From Cylindrotheca closterium (Eukaryota > Bacillariophyta > Bacillariophyceae > Bacillariales > Bacillariaceae), in contig CAKOGP040000125.1 in NCBI GenBank assembly GCA_933822405.4, positions 1 to 64,000 on the forward strand: DNA of 64,000 bases. Reading direction: 5' to 3'. Position 1 is the first letter of the stretch. Every line of letters begins with the position of its first letter. Below are positions 33,058 through 42,197 of the stretch, one piece after another. Below the pieces are notes generated by a model. That model did not search any database and had not been told where the DNA came from. It worked only from the letters and a program-made list of their open reading frames with translations. A program made the translations under genes and the position numbers.

Positions 33058-34674
33058 ATGAGATCCCAAGAAAACACTGAGGACTGGACTGTCAATGATG
33101 ACAAAGAATCCTTTGCGAATATTCCAGCATCACCTGTGGACGTTTTGAAGCTATCCTTCGCACCCAAACATGAATCCATTGGGGTCAAGTCCAGTACCAC
33201 ATATACCTCCGCATGTGTTTCCATTGAAGCTTGCGACATGCCTGAAGACGAGGCGGAAAGAACCTGTTCTGTTGACATTTGCGTTGCTCTGGATGTCAGC
33301 GGATCCATGTCAGGATCCAAGCTCAAGGATTGTAAGAGTACCTTGGAAGCCATGCTACGTCCACTCAGCACCAAGGATCGCTTTGGCTTGATCACGTTTG
33401 GAAGTCGATGCGATGTCGTCTTTCCAGCCTTGTTAATGACGAAGGAAAACAAGGCAGCAGCTTTAAAGAAGATCAAGGCGCTTTCAACAAACGGATGCAC
33501 CAATCTGTCTGGTGGATTATCGCTTGCTTGGCAGGAGCTCTTGCTCGTTGATAATCCAAACGCTGTCCGATCGCTCTTCTTGCTAACTGATGGGCATGCG
33601 AATGAAGGAATCACTACCACTCCAGAACTAGTGGAGATGGTCAAGAGTTTCAACGCCGATTCAGCATCAGATATCTCCGCTGCTTTGAACGAAAGCCAAG
33701 CCGCTAGACGAGTTGCAAGCTTAAGACCCAACAAGCCATCTACAAGGCGACGTAGGCAAATGCAGAAGGTGAAGAAGCCTCCGAGTTCTAGCAGCGCCTC
33801 TACTGTACCACAGACCATTAATCTCACTAGCAAGGGAGCACCCGTTTCCCTCTTCTGTTTTGGATATGGATCCGATCACAACTCGGAGATGCTCGAAGCA
33901 CTCTCGGAAGCCACACCCGGTGGTGGCTACTACTTTGTCGAAAACGATTCCGATGTTTTCACTGCCTTTGGAGATGCCATGGGAGGTATCATGTCTGTCA
34001 TGGCACAAAGTGCCGTGCTCAAGATTTCTGTTCCATCGGCTGCTTCCGAATGTGGCGTCAAGATTCGTGAGGTGCACCACGACAAGAAGGTCGATCGAGG
34101 AGATGGTTCCTTTACTGTTAATATGGGTGACTTCTATGCTGAGGAACGCCGGGATGTCATTGTGGATTTTGATCTTGCCAACGTCACTAGCAACGAGCCA
34201 GTTCTTCATCTGGTTGCCACTGTGTCCTATATGAATGTTCTAACCAAGAAGAACACACAAGGAGGACCACGCGATTGCTCTATTTCCAGACCTGACAGCG
34301 CTGATCTTTCTGCCGTGAACCAAGACGTTGAGGCGCAATGGCTTAGAGTGTGTGTCGTACGAGAAATGGAAGAAGCTGACAAAGAAGCACGAAGCAACAA
34401 CAGAGAACAAGCTCAAGCCCGTATGCGACGAGTGGCAGCTACGATCCAAGCTTCTCCGGCGTACAATCTCGAAGACAGCTTTTATTGCTCACTTCAACAG
34501 AATGTCGACGAGTCTATGGTAGACTACGAAGCTTCAAGCTACAAAGGGCATCGTTCTAAGAATATCGCACAAACTCTCAAGAAGCAAAGAGCTTGTTCGT
34601 CCAAGTCCAGCTCTAACGGATACTACCAGACCAAGTCAAAGAAGAAGATGTCCAAGGCTTTCGAAATGCCTTAA
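33058..34674 (+). CDS. vWA-domain protein, copy 1
   Basis: 538 residues, no intron. A von Willebrand factor A domain holds an intact MIDAS: D79-V-S-G-S (D-x-S-x-S), TNLSGG (Thr) and LLTDGHANEG (Asp). Such domains bind ligands through a divalent metal. After a basic Ser/Arg linker (about residues 221-255) comes the second half of the vWA fold (APVSLFCFGYGSDHN...GGGYYFVEND), then a beta-rich domain (VKIREVHHDKKVDRGDGSFTV), a charged helix (EEADKEARSNNREQAQARMRR) and a Ser/Lys tail. It is similar in plan to plant and protist vWA/RING-type proteins but no RING is seen. No signal peptide. Almost identical to 36240-37982. Confidence 0.85.
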   Translation: MRSQENTEDWTVNDDKESFANIPASPVDVLKLSFAPKHESIGVKSSTTYTSACVSIEACDMPEDEAERTCSVDICVALDVSGSMSGSKLKDCKSTLEAMLRPLSTKDRFGLITFGSRCDVVFPALLMTKENKAAALKKIKALSTNGCTNLSGGLSLAWQELLLVDNPNAVRSLFLLTDGHANEGITTTPELVEMVKSFNADSASDISAALNESQAARRVASLRPNKPSTRRRRQMQKVKKPPSSSSASTVPQTINLTSKGAPVSLFCFGYGSDHNSEMLEALSEATPGGGYYFVENDSDVFTAFGDAMGGIMSVMAQSAVLKISVPSAASECGVKIREVHHDKKVDRGDGSFTVNMGDFYAEERRDVIVDFDLANVTSNEPVLHLVATVSYMNVLTKKNTQGGPRDCSISRPDSADLSAVNQDVEAQWLRVCVVREMEEADKEARSNNREQAQARMRRVAATIQASPAYNLEDSFYCSLQQNVDESMVDYEASSYKGHRSKNIAQTLKKQRACSSKSSSNGYYQTKSKKKMSKAFEMP

Positions 34675-34860
34675 AATATGAAAAGATACCGCTGGAAAAA
34701 TTGAAAACCGATGATACAGAATATAATTCAATTGTGGTCGGTGGAGTCGATTTTATGTAGATTTTGTACCGTATCAACGTGTCTTGGTTTTGTGCAGGTA
34801 ATATGAAAAAGATACCGCTGGAAAAATTGAAAACCGAAGATACAGAATATAATTCTCCAA
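34674..34860. repeat. Local duplication in the 3-prime flank of vWA copy 1
   Basis: A segment of about 57 nt after the stop (gataccgctggaaaaattga and on) occurs twice, near 34684-34731 and 34809-34856, with one or two differences. A more diverged third version follows the stop of copy 2 near 37990. Confidence 0.75.
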
Positions 34861-34914
34861 TGAAACACTAGACAGTTCCTTTTAGACTTCCAAGTTTCAA
34901 GTAGTTACTGTATA

Positions 34915-36028
34915 GTCCTTGTGGCTCAGCTCTGCCAACGGCTTGCCACGCTCTTTGATTTCTTCTCGGCAATCACCGATCAACGAAGTAATTTCCCTCG
35001 GTCCGAATCCTCCGGATAATACATACCGCAGCATTGAACACTAATAAAGTTCCCACCAAATCTCACCAAATATGGAGCCAGCCTTGCCTATTTCAAACAA
35101 GATCGGAAAGCCTGCCAATCAGAAAATGCTTCTCCAGCTTGTGACAAGTCAAACATCGTGAAAACACAAGTCCAGCGATTTTTAGAGGGAAACGTGCTGC
35201 AGTTACCCTGTATATGAAAAACATGCATGAGGATATTCGCAGTCGCTAATTCAATGATAGCAGTAAGAAAAAGGAGAGGGGAAAGATAATAATAATCAAT
35301 GGTCTAGACTAGAGCTTATTCAGTTTCCTTCATCTATTCGTCAAGTAAATTTGACTTGATAAATTTGTGTTTTGAATTCACAGTCGTAACTAAATGTCTT
35401 GATGTCACCGTCGTAACCCAATAACACGGATGAAGCGGAAGAGAGTTCTCTGCTATCCTTGTTGAATCCAAAGGTTCTGTTTCGAGAAGTGTTCGCAGAG
35501 GGCGACCCGATCCATCGTTTCGGTGGGCTGGATGATTGGATCTCATCGGAAGGGACACCATCCATGGTATTTCCCGTGGTCTTGCAAAGTGCAGTCTCCG
35601 GAGACTCCTAGATCATCACCACCACTACATCCATCGGATTAGAATAACGCATCATCTATTCATTCTCATAGTGTGCATCATGCCATAATGACGCTCATTG
35701 GCAGATCGGAAAAACAATGAGGGATCACAACAAATGACCAAATGACGAGAACAATTTTAAATTGAACTTTATCAAATACCGCACGTGACTATCCAGGTCT
35801 ATATAATATATAGAAAGTAAGCCTGAATCCAAGCTGTTTTGATGAGTACAATATTAGTGTTCAATGCTGCGGTATGTATAATCCGCAGCTTGATATGGAC
35901 GAAAGCATCATGAAATATAAAGATTGGACGAATTAATCATGTAGACTTCTACTTTTTTGTCTGTTACCCTCACCGAGGAATCAAGGCCACTAGCCTCGTC
36001 TGGAATTGCCATTTGAGATTGGGTCCAT
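34915..36028 (-). pseudogene. Ruined second HPRT copy
   Basis: 36028-35974 corresponds to HPRT exon 1: the segment with ctcgtctggaatt and gattgggtccattgttctt is shared, but a small insertion now displaces the first ATG from the conserved frame, and the donor reads GTGAGG. 34925-34985 matches part of exon 2 (ctctgccaacg...tctttgatttcttctcgg). The rest of exon 2, exon 3 and the PRPP loop are not visible, and about 1 kb separates the two remnants where the functional gene has about 0.1 kb. It cannot make HPRT. The position mirrors the working HPRT/vWA arrangement. Confidence 0.75.
35341..35565 (-). CDS. Possible small hypothetical protein
   Basis: 74 residues, hydrophilic, Ser-rich start (MDGVPSDEIQSSSPPKRW), ending with a beta-like stretch (IKTFSYDCEFKTQIYQVKFT). 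It lies in the extra DNA between the two HPRT remnants. An overlapping frame (35334-35561) is equally open, which lowers confidence. No family recognised. Confidence 0.3.
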   Translation of the reverse strand: MDGVPSDEIQSSSPPKRWIGSPSANTSRNRTFGFNKDSRELSSASSVLLGYDGDIKTFSYDCEFKTQIYQVKFT

Positions 36029-36239
36029 TGTTCTTTTCTAGCATCAGAAAATGGGCAGACGTACCCACTGTCTACATCACGACTCCACCAGATCCGGGTT
36101 ACCACCTGTTTGTGGCACGCCTGAATTTTAATCCTCCAGACGTGACTTATTTCCATGATGCATGTTTGATATCCTTGTCGATCATGTAATTCTCATAAAA
36201 TCATTCAAACTACATCTATCTTACTCAAACAACGACATC

Positions 36240-37982
36240 ATGAGAACTCAAGAAAGCACTGACGACTGGACTGTTCCATCGACTGCAGAACCTTCTACTA
36301 TTGCAGAAGACACGGAATCCTTTGCGAATATTCCAGCATCACCTGTGGACGTTTTGAAGCTATCCTTCGCGCCCAAGCATGAATCCATTGGGGTCAAGTC
36401 CAGTACCACATATACCTCCGCATGTGTTTCCATTGAAGCTTGCGACATGCCTGAAGACGAGGCGGAAAGAACCTGTTCTGTTGACATTTGCGTTGCTCTG
36501 GATGTCAGCGGATCCATGTCAGGATCCAAGCTCAAGGATTGTAAGAGTACCTTGGAAGCCATGCTACGTCCACTCAGCACCAAGGATCGCTTTGGCTTGA
36601 TCACGTTTGGAAGTCGATGCGATGTCGTCTTTCCAGCCTTGTTAATGACGAAGGAAAACAAGGCAGCAGCTTTAAAGAAGATCAAGGCGCTTTCAACAAA
36701 CGGATGCACCAATCTGTCTGGTGGATTATCGCTTGCTTGGCAGGAGCTCTTGCTCGTTGATAATCCAAACGCTGTCCGATCGCTCTTCTTGCTAACTGAT
36801 GGGCATGCGAATGAAGGAATCACTACCACTCCAGAACTAGTGGAGATGGTCAAGAGTTTCAACGCCGATTCAGCATCAGATATCTCCGCTGCTTTGAACG
36901 AAAGCCAAGCTGCAGGACGAAGCAATCCGTCTTCTAGTCTTTTGTACTCTGTCACACCACAGATGAACACGAATGTTGCACAAACCATGAACATTGCACC
37001 AACATTCACACCACCCCAGAAGAAGGGAATCATGAGAATTTTCAGCAAGCAATCTTCCAAGGGAAGTATGAAGAGGGTGAAGAGGTCTTCGGGTTCCAGC
37101 AGTCCCTCGAATGTGCCACGAACAATAAATCTCACCAGCAAGGGAGCACCCGTTTCCCTCTTCTGTTTTGGATATGGATCCGATCACAACTCGGAGATGC
37201 TCGAAGCACTCTCGGAAGCCACACCCGGTGGTGGCTACTACTTTGTCGAAAACGATTCCGATGTTTTCACTGCCTTTGGAGATGCCATGGGAGGTATCAT
37301 GTCTGTCATGGCACAAAGTGCCGTGCTCAAGATTTCTGTTCCATCGGCTGCTTCCGAATGTGGCGTCAAGATTCGTGAGGTGCACCACGACAAGAAGGTC
37401 GATCGAGGAGATGGTTCCTTTACTGTTAATATGGGTGACTTCTATGCTGAGGAACGCCGGGATGTCATTGTGGATTTTGATCTTGCCAACGTCACTAGCA
37501 ACGAGCCAGTTCTTCATCTGGTTGCCACTGTGTCCTATATGAATGTTCTAACCAAGAAGAACACACAAGGAGGACCACGCGATTGCTCTATTTCCAGACC
37601 TGACAGCGCTGATCTTTCTGCCGTGAACCAAGACGTTGAGGCGCAATGGCTTAGAGTGTGTGTCGTACGAGAAATGGAAGAAGCTGACAAAGAAGCACGA
37701 AGCAACAACAGAGAACAAGCTCAAGCCCGTATGCGACGAGTGGCAGCTACGATCCAAGCTTCTCCGGCGTACAATCTCGAAGACAGCTTTTATTGCTCAC
37801 TTCAACAGAATGTCGACGAGTCTATGGTAGACTACGAAGCTTCAAGCTACAAAGGGCATCGTTCTAAGAATATCGCACAAACTCTCAAGAAGCAAAGAGC
37901 TTGTTCGTCCAAGTCCAGCTCTAACGGATACTACCAGACCAAGTCAAAGAAGAAGATGTCCAAGGCTTTCGAAATGCCTTAA
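36240..37982 (+). CDS. vWA-domain protein, copy 2
   Basis: 580 residues from the Met at 36240 (MRTQESTDDWTV), aligned with the start of copy 1; the open frame begins earlier at 36162 but that part is not conserved. From ESFANIPAS onward it equals copy 1 apart from the linker: MIDAS residues, C-terminal beta domain, charged helix and tail are all identical. The linker here is about 42 residues longer and different in kind (Asn/Thr/Pro-rich, with a basic KRVKRSSGSSS end). The N-terminus has an extra acidic and Pro/Ser insert. Both genes look functional. Confidence 0.85.
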   Translation: MRTQESTDDWTVPSTAEPSTIAEDTESFANIPASPVDVLKLSFAPKHESIGVKSSTTYTSACVSIEACDMPEDEAERTCSVDICVALDVSGSMSGSKLKDCKSTLEAMLRPLSTKDRFGLITFGSRCDVVFPALLMTKENKAAALKKIKALSTNGCTNLSGGLSLAWQELLLVDNPNAVRSLFLLTDGHANEGITTTPELVEMVKSFNADSASDISAALNESQAAGRSNPSSSLLYSVTPQMNTNVAQTMNIAPTFTPPQKKGIMRIFSKQSSKGSMKRVKRSSGSSSPSNVPRTINLTSKGAPVSLFCFGYGSDHNSEMLEALSEATPGGGYYFVENDSDVFTAFGDAMGGIMSVMAQSAVLKISVPSAASECGVKIREVHHDKKVDRGDGSFTVNMGDFYAEERRDVIVDFDLANVTSNEPVLHLVATVSYMNVLTKKNTQGGPRDCSISRPDSADLSAVNQDVEAQWLRVCVVREMEEADKEARSNNREQAQARMRRVAATIQASPAYNLEDSFYCSLQQNVDESMVDYEASSYKGHRSKNIAQTLKKQRACSSKSSSNGYYQTKSKKKMSKAFEMP

Positions 37983-38131
37983 AATATGAAATTAGATACC
38001 CCTCGAAAAATTAAGACCGACAATACATACTTTTGAAATAATAAAGTTCTCCAATGAAACACTACACAGTTCTTTATACAGGCAGTTCAGATGAATAACA
38101 GCAAGGATATATCTAGTCTGTCAATATTTGT

Positions 38132-38717
38132 CTACAGTTCTCCGAATTCAGCCCAGCAATCAGTTTCCTACGACAAAGCAATCAACTTCAGAACCGTCGT
38201 ATTGAACAATTAAAAATGAATATTCGTTTGGAACTCTTACCTTTGGTCCAGCACCATTGAGGACATTGGTGAATCCCTTCTCAATTAAAAAGTCCTTGGC
38301 CTTTTGTCCACGGCCACCTCCACCGCAGTGAGTGATAACATAAGTGTCCTTATCAACATCTGGCATGGGCATGGAATTGGTTTCGCGATCCCAAATCAAG
38401 TTGACGGCCTTGGGTCTAACACCATCTCCAGGCAAAGGAGCGACAGCTAGGGACTTTTGGTCACCTGGTTCGGCAGAAGCATCAGCATTACGAGCATCGA
38501 CGACCAACAACTTGTCTCCAGCGGCCTTGACGAAATCACGCAACTCCTCAGGGGAGGCGACTCCAGGTTTGCGATCAGATGACATGAACAAAGCTGTCGA
38601 TCGACGGTTTACTTGTTGGAATGATGAACGGGCGATTCTATTGAACATGGCAGGAGATGACAAGGAATAAGTTAGAATTGGCAAGAGTGCAACCAAGAGG
38701 GAGAAAAGCTTGTTCAT
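38132..38717 (-). CDS. Rhodanese-domain protein with N-terminal signal
   Basis: Two exons, 38717-38241 and 38167-38132, 170 residues; 73-nt intron (GTAAGA to GTCGTAG, phase 0). Reading through the intron would also stay open to a stop at 38160, but splicing yields NGAGPKETDCWAEFGEL, which fits the family end far better. The N-terminus MNKLFSLLVALLPILTYS is a signal peptide. The domain shows VVDARNADASAEPGD, then the active loop HCGGGGRGQKA with Cys as the likely sulfur acceptor, then a FLIEKGFTNVLNGAGP helix-turn. Sulfur transfer in the secretory system or plastid is the likely role; no ASAF motif is present. Confidence 0.8.
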
Positions 38718-39129
38718 TGTTGACAATTTGTAGGGTTGTCAAGCACCTACCGGTGCAGTAACACACACCTTTGTTCTTTTTTTGTGACGTCAGCCAGAAA
38801 TTTTCATTCAAAATATATGCAGAGATTCCTTTTTCGAATCTCCGGTCATTTGTCACATGTGACGTCAGCAGGTATTCTCTGCGCAGCAGAAAAATAAGAT
38901 TCTTGGGATTTGAATGAATGAATCAATCTCCCCGCGGTCATTTTTGAAACTGGAACCTTTTTCTTCACAAATCATCACCACATTTTGGTAAATAGATTCA
39001 TTCAACCACCATAGCACTATTTTACTTCTTCCCATACACAAAAATCTCAATTCAAAGCAGACCAAAGCATTTGAGGAGCCGACGACGCCAGAACATACTG
39101 TTTCTCCATTATCACTCATCAGAACCAAA
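38718..39129. promoter_or_regulatory. Divergent upstream region
   Basis: Between the rhodanese gene (minus) and the small ORF at 39130 (plus). It contains two gacgtcagc motifs (38785-38793, 38860-38868), each with a TGACGTCA-like core (bZIP/CRE-type). Function is inference only. Confidence 0.4.
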
Positions 39130-39300
39130 ATGCTATTCCTCTTCTCAATCGGTTGTGCCCTTGCCTATGCCGCTCAAGGAATCTTGCAGGTTCCCAACAG
39201 CAATGACCACCAAATCTTGATCGAAACTGTGGATAGTCAAGCTAACCGTATTCAATTGGACAATGAGCAACCCGAGTACTTGCCATTTCGATTGGCATGA
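39130..39300 (+). CDS. Small hypothetical secreted or membrane peptide
   Basis: 56 codons: MLFLFSIGCALAYAAQGIL (hydrophobic, signal-like), then VPNSNDHQILIETVD, SQANRIQLDNEQPEYLPFRLA and TGA at 39298-39300. The start context (accaaaATG) is good. The rest is polar, with several acidic residues and no Cys. It may be a secreted peptide or a one-pass small membrane subunit. I recognise no family; the chance of a random ORF is real at this size. Confidence 0.4.
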   Translation: MLFLFSIGCALAYAAQGILQVPNSNDHQILIETVDSQANRIQLDNEQPEYLPFRLA

Positions 39301-39721
39301 GTACGAAAACCTCAAACTATTTGTTCTTTCTCTACACCACGACGTCACATGGACCATTTTTGAATACACAATACCCCGGCACAAGCACCAGAACCAATGA
39401 CCAGAAGCAGACAAGACACTTGCGCTTTTTGTTGCAATGCTGCGGCTATATATGAACTGTTACTATAGTATCCATTGTTTATATAACTTCTTTGAATAGT
39501 CTCGATCTCCTCTCGCTTGGTCATTCAAGAAAAAGGGAACCCGAAGTAGTGTTTTTCACCTAGAAAGATGCATTTAACCGGTACACCTGTTATTAGCTGT
39601 TTCTATCATAGCATCCAATCAATCTTTTCCAGATGGATCCTTAAATTTCTCTCTTTACTTCATGTTCTACCACTTTGTAGCATGTGCAACACTAGTAATT
39701 TTCCTCACAACCAAATTTATT
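39301..39721. other. Intergenic between convergent genes
   Basis: 3-prime flanks of the small ORF and the TBC gene. No gene seen. Confidence 0.4.
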
Positions 39722-41427
39722 TTAGGACGATTTCACTTTGGAATTCGTCAATCGGCGTATCATCCGTCTGGCAAACTTTCGCAGCTTGCCTCTTCGTCGC
39801 TTTCGCCTGAGGATTTCGTAGCGATAGGTTCCCCAGAAGACACTTCGAAAGAGTTGGTGACTATCCGGGATTTCCTTTTGTACAATTGGGACTCCGCTCG
39901 CCAATTTGGCTCGGATGAATTGGTTGGATATTTTCATTTCCCTTCGGGTGGAAGAGGATAGTGGGGCACTCGTTAGTGAATCCAAACTATCATTGCTGAG
40001 GCTACGGTGCAAAGTCCACTTTTTGCCAGAAGTAATTCTCCAAGCACTGGGCGTGCGAAAGGCTGATATCGATGACACTCGAAGCAAGAGCTCTTCAAAA
40101 TCCGCATCGACAAGGTCTAGTAATTTGCGTGGAGGAAAGCGTTTTCTGTAATGTTGGACAAAAAGTCCAATGCAAATGGATCAAGAAATAATGTTGTCAG
40201 TCCAAAGTGGATCGAATCGAATCGAATCCAATTCCACCACAATTCCAAAACTTACAGTATACCGAGAGCATCTTCCAAAATCTCTTGCACTGGTACACGA
40301 CAATGGACTGTATTATCATGTCTACTCGCCATGTCGGAACCAATGGATCGGGGTAGCTTCTTCAATAGGACAAACAAACTTGCGGGATCATAATCTTCGT
40401 GTTGCAAGAGCTCTTGCTTCAAGACTGGGTGCGTCAACAACGACACTGCGAAATACAGCGGCAAAAGTGGATGGCCTGCCATGAAGGCATCCGCCAATCT
40501 TGCAGCAGTGTCTGGATGATAGACATCATGAGTGAACCAAGTAATGACCCATGGCAAGCACAGACTTGCCAAATCCACTTCCTGCAAAGCGTAATGGACA
40601 TGTCTATCAATTTGTTCCACCAGTGGCAAGACCAGCAAATTGAGCAACCAAGTAACATTGCTAAAGTTTTCACGCATGGCATCTCGAAAATGCGATTGTC
40701 CGACGGCATGTTGTACTAGTTCGGCCGTAAGTTCTGTATCATACTGAAGACTGTGTAGCAGTACACCAACGACATCGTGCAATCCTTGATAGTAGTGGTG
40801 TTTTTGATCAGTGACAACATTTTCCAAAACTGTTGTCAATCGTTCACCAGCATATTCTGGCGTGGTATTCCTTTCGTAGTGTTTGTTGTATTGAAAGATG
40901 ACAGATCGGTTGGACTCCCTTCGAATCAACTCGTGTTCAGGATTCCGTTCCGTTTGAACAGAATGATGCTGGGATGGGTGTGAAGATACGGATGACGACG
41001 TAAATATGGTATCCGACGAATCGACGACCGATGTTGGCGACGCAGCCCCATCCGCTTGTCCGGATGATGATTCATGTTGCAAATCCGGTATTGGGTTCTC
41101 GCTTTCAATGTCATCATCATCACCAAATCGTTCTGTCTTGTCTTCCACATCAAATCCCACCAATAGTGGCCATGCTCGTTTCCTAGCTTCCGGCGTCAAT
41201 AGTCCACCCTTACTTAGAGCCAATTCTCGCAATTCCCAAAGGTGGACTGGATTGTGTTCCAGACAGAATTGAATTCTTCGTTGTTTGGCCAAATGCCAAT
41301 TGGGATCTTCGGCTTCGGTCAAGAGTGAATTGGGATCCTTTATTATTCTCATCGCTACCAGTAGGGATTCAAAGAACTGAAATACAAAGGCAAGGTTGCA
41401 GTGCAAACTTCCTCCTTCCGCCATCAT
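39722..41427 (-). CDS. TBC-domain Rab GTPase-activating protein, TBC1D20-like
   Basis: Two exons, 41427-40256 and 40145-39722, 531 residues; 110-nt intron (GTAAGT to TTACAG). Without splicing the frame stops just inside the intron. The TBC domain spans roughly residues 70-370: GGLLTPEARKRAWPLL, a long acidic insert, IRRESNRS at the Arg-finger site (I-x-x-E-x-x-R rather than D), and HYYQGLHDVVGVLL with the catalytic Gln. This last box is closest to TBC1D20/Gyp8, GAPs for Rab1 at the ER-Golgi step. The C-tail is very basic (RRKRRRGKLRKFARRM). No C-terminal membrane anchor is seen, unlike TBC1D20. Confidence 0.82.
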
Positions 41428-42197
41428 GATTTTGAATTTTACGGCAAATAATCTGAATTTTAGGAATCTTCTCAGAGCAGCTTTTTAGGAAAGTATGGTG
41501 TGTTCTGCCTGCCCAGTTCGAGTGATTGCTGATTCAATTTAATTCAGTTATTCAACACTCCAACGACAAGCTTGAAGTGGGTTTGATCGGAATGGTCACC
41601 AAGACTTCACCTGTCATTCTATCAAACAAGGAAAAGAATTTCAAGTAGACCCAAACGCTGGATGGAGGTGCACGCGCACTTCGCGCTGGCCGGGATTTTC
41701 AAATTTACGACTTACTCGTCTGTCCTCTCGTTCCAGCATTCTCAATTCATTCATTCGCTCCGGCAAAAGGCCCAAACTTGAAACAGGATGCGGGGTAACA
41801 TTTCGGGGCAAAAGGCTCCAAATTCCTTAAAATACCCCAAATCGCCAAACAATACCTCCGATGACGACCGTTGCTGGCTTCTCCAATGTACTGCTACGTA
41901 TGTACAACAACGTCTTCTTCCTTTGGCTCGCTCGCATTTCATTTGTAACAAACATGCGTTCTGTAGATAGGAGGTTGCATAATTTGTGCATGTTCTATTA
42001 ACGGCAGCAACACACTCTCTTCACTGCAGCTTCCATTCCAACTTCTTTGCATTGGAATTGACCCGCATTGATTGGCTGCATCAGACATCTCATTCACAAA
42101 GTGGCCCTGCCTTTAACTTTCTGACAAACGAGAACCGTCAGAGAAAATACCTTCTCAGGAAATTCCCATCTGCAACAACAACAACATTGAACTTTCT
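41428..42197. promoter_or_regulatory. Divergent upstream region
   Basis: 770 nt between the TBC gene (minus) and the epimerase gene (plus). Short ORFs only; no defined element seen. Confidence 0.35.

Larger units (their letters stand above)
33058..37982 (+). repeat. Segmental duplication: HPRT 5-prime part plus vWA gene
   Basis: The unit is HPRT exon 1/2, divergent promoter and vWA gene. Copy 1 spans about 32450-34720 and copy 2 about 34915-38090. Within the vWA genes two tracts are almost base-identical: 33109-33706 against 36316-36913 (two differences seen) and 33828-34680 against 37130-37986 (one seen). Between them the linkers differ in length and sequence. Outside them (HPRT part, 3-prime UTR) divergence is high. 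Confidence 0.9.

Noticed and set aside
36248..37141. 297-codon minus-strand ORF, and its counterpart at 33036-33833
   Set aside because: Antisense to the vWA genes; identical in both copies only because the DNA is identical.
38168..38240. Unspliced C-terminus of the rhodanese (VRVPNEYSFLIVQ...)
   Set aside because: GTAAGA and GTCGTAG flank it exactly, and the spliced end fits the family much better.
39662..40151. Two plus-strand frames (39662-39961 and 39906-40151) that look like one protein with a frameshift
   Set aside because: They lie antisense to exon 2 of the TBC gene (40145-39722), whose splice sites and phase are good. The protein-like look is a shadow effect.
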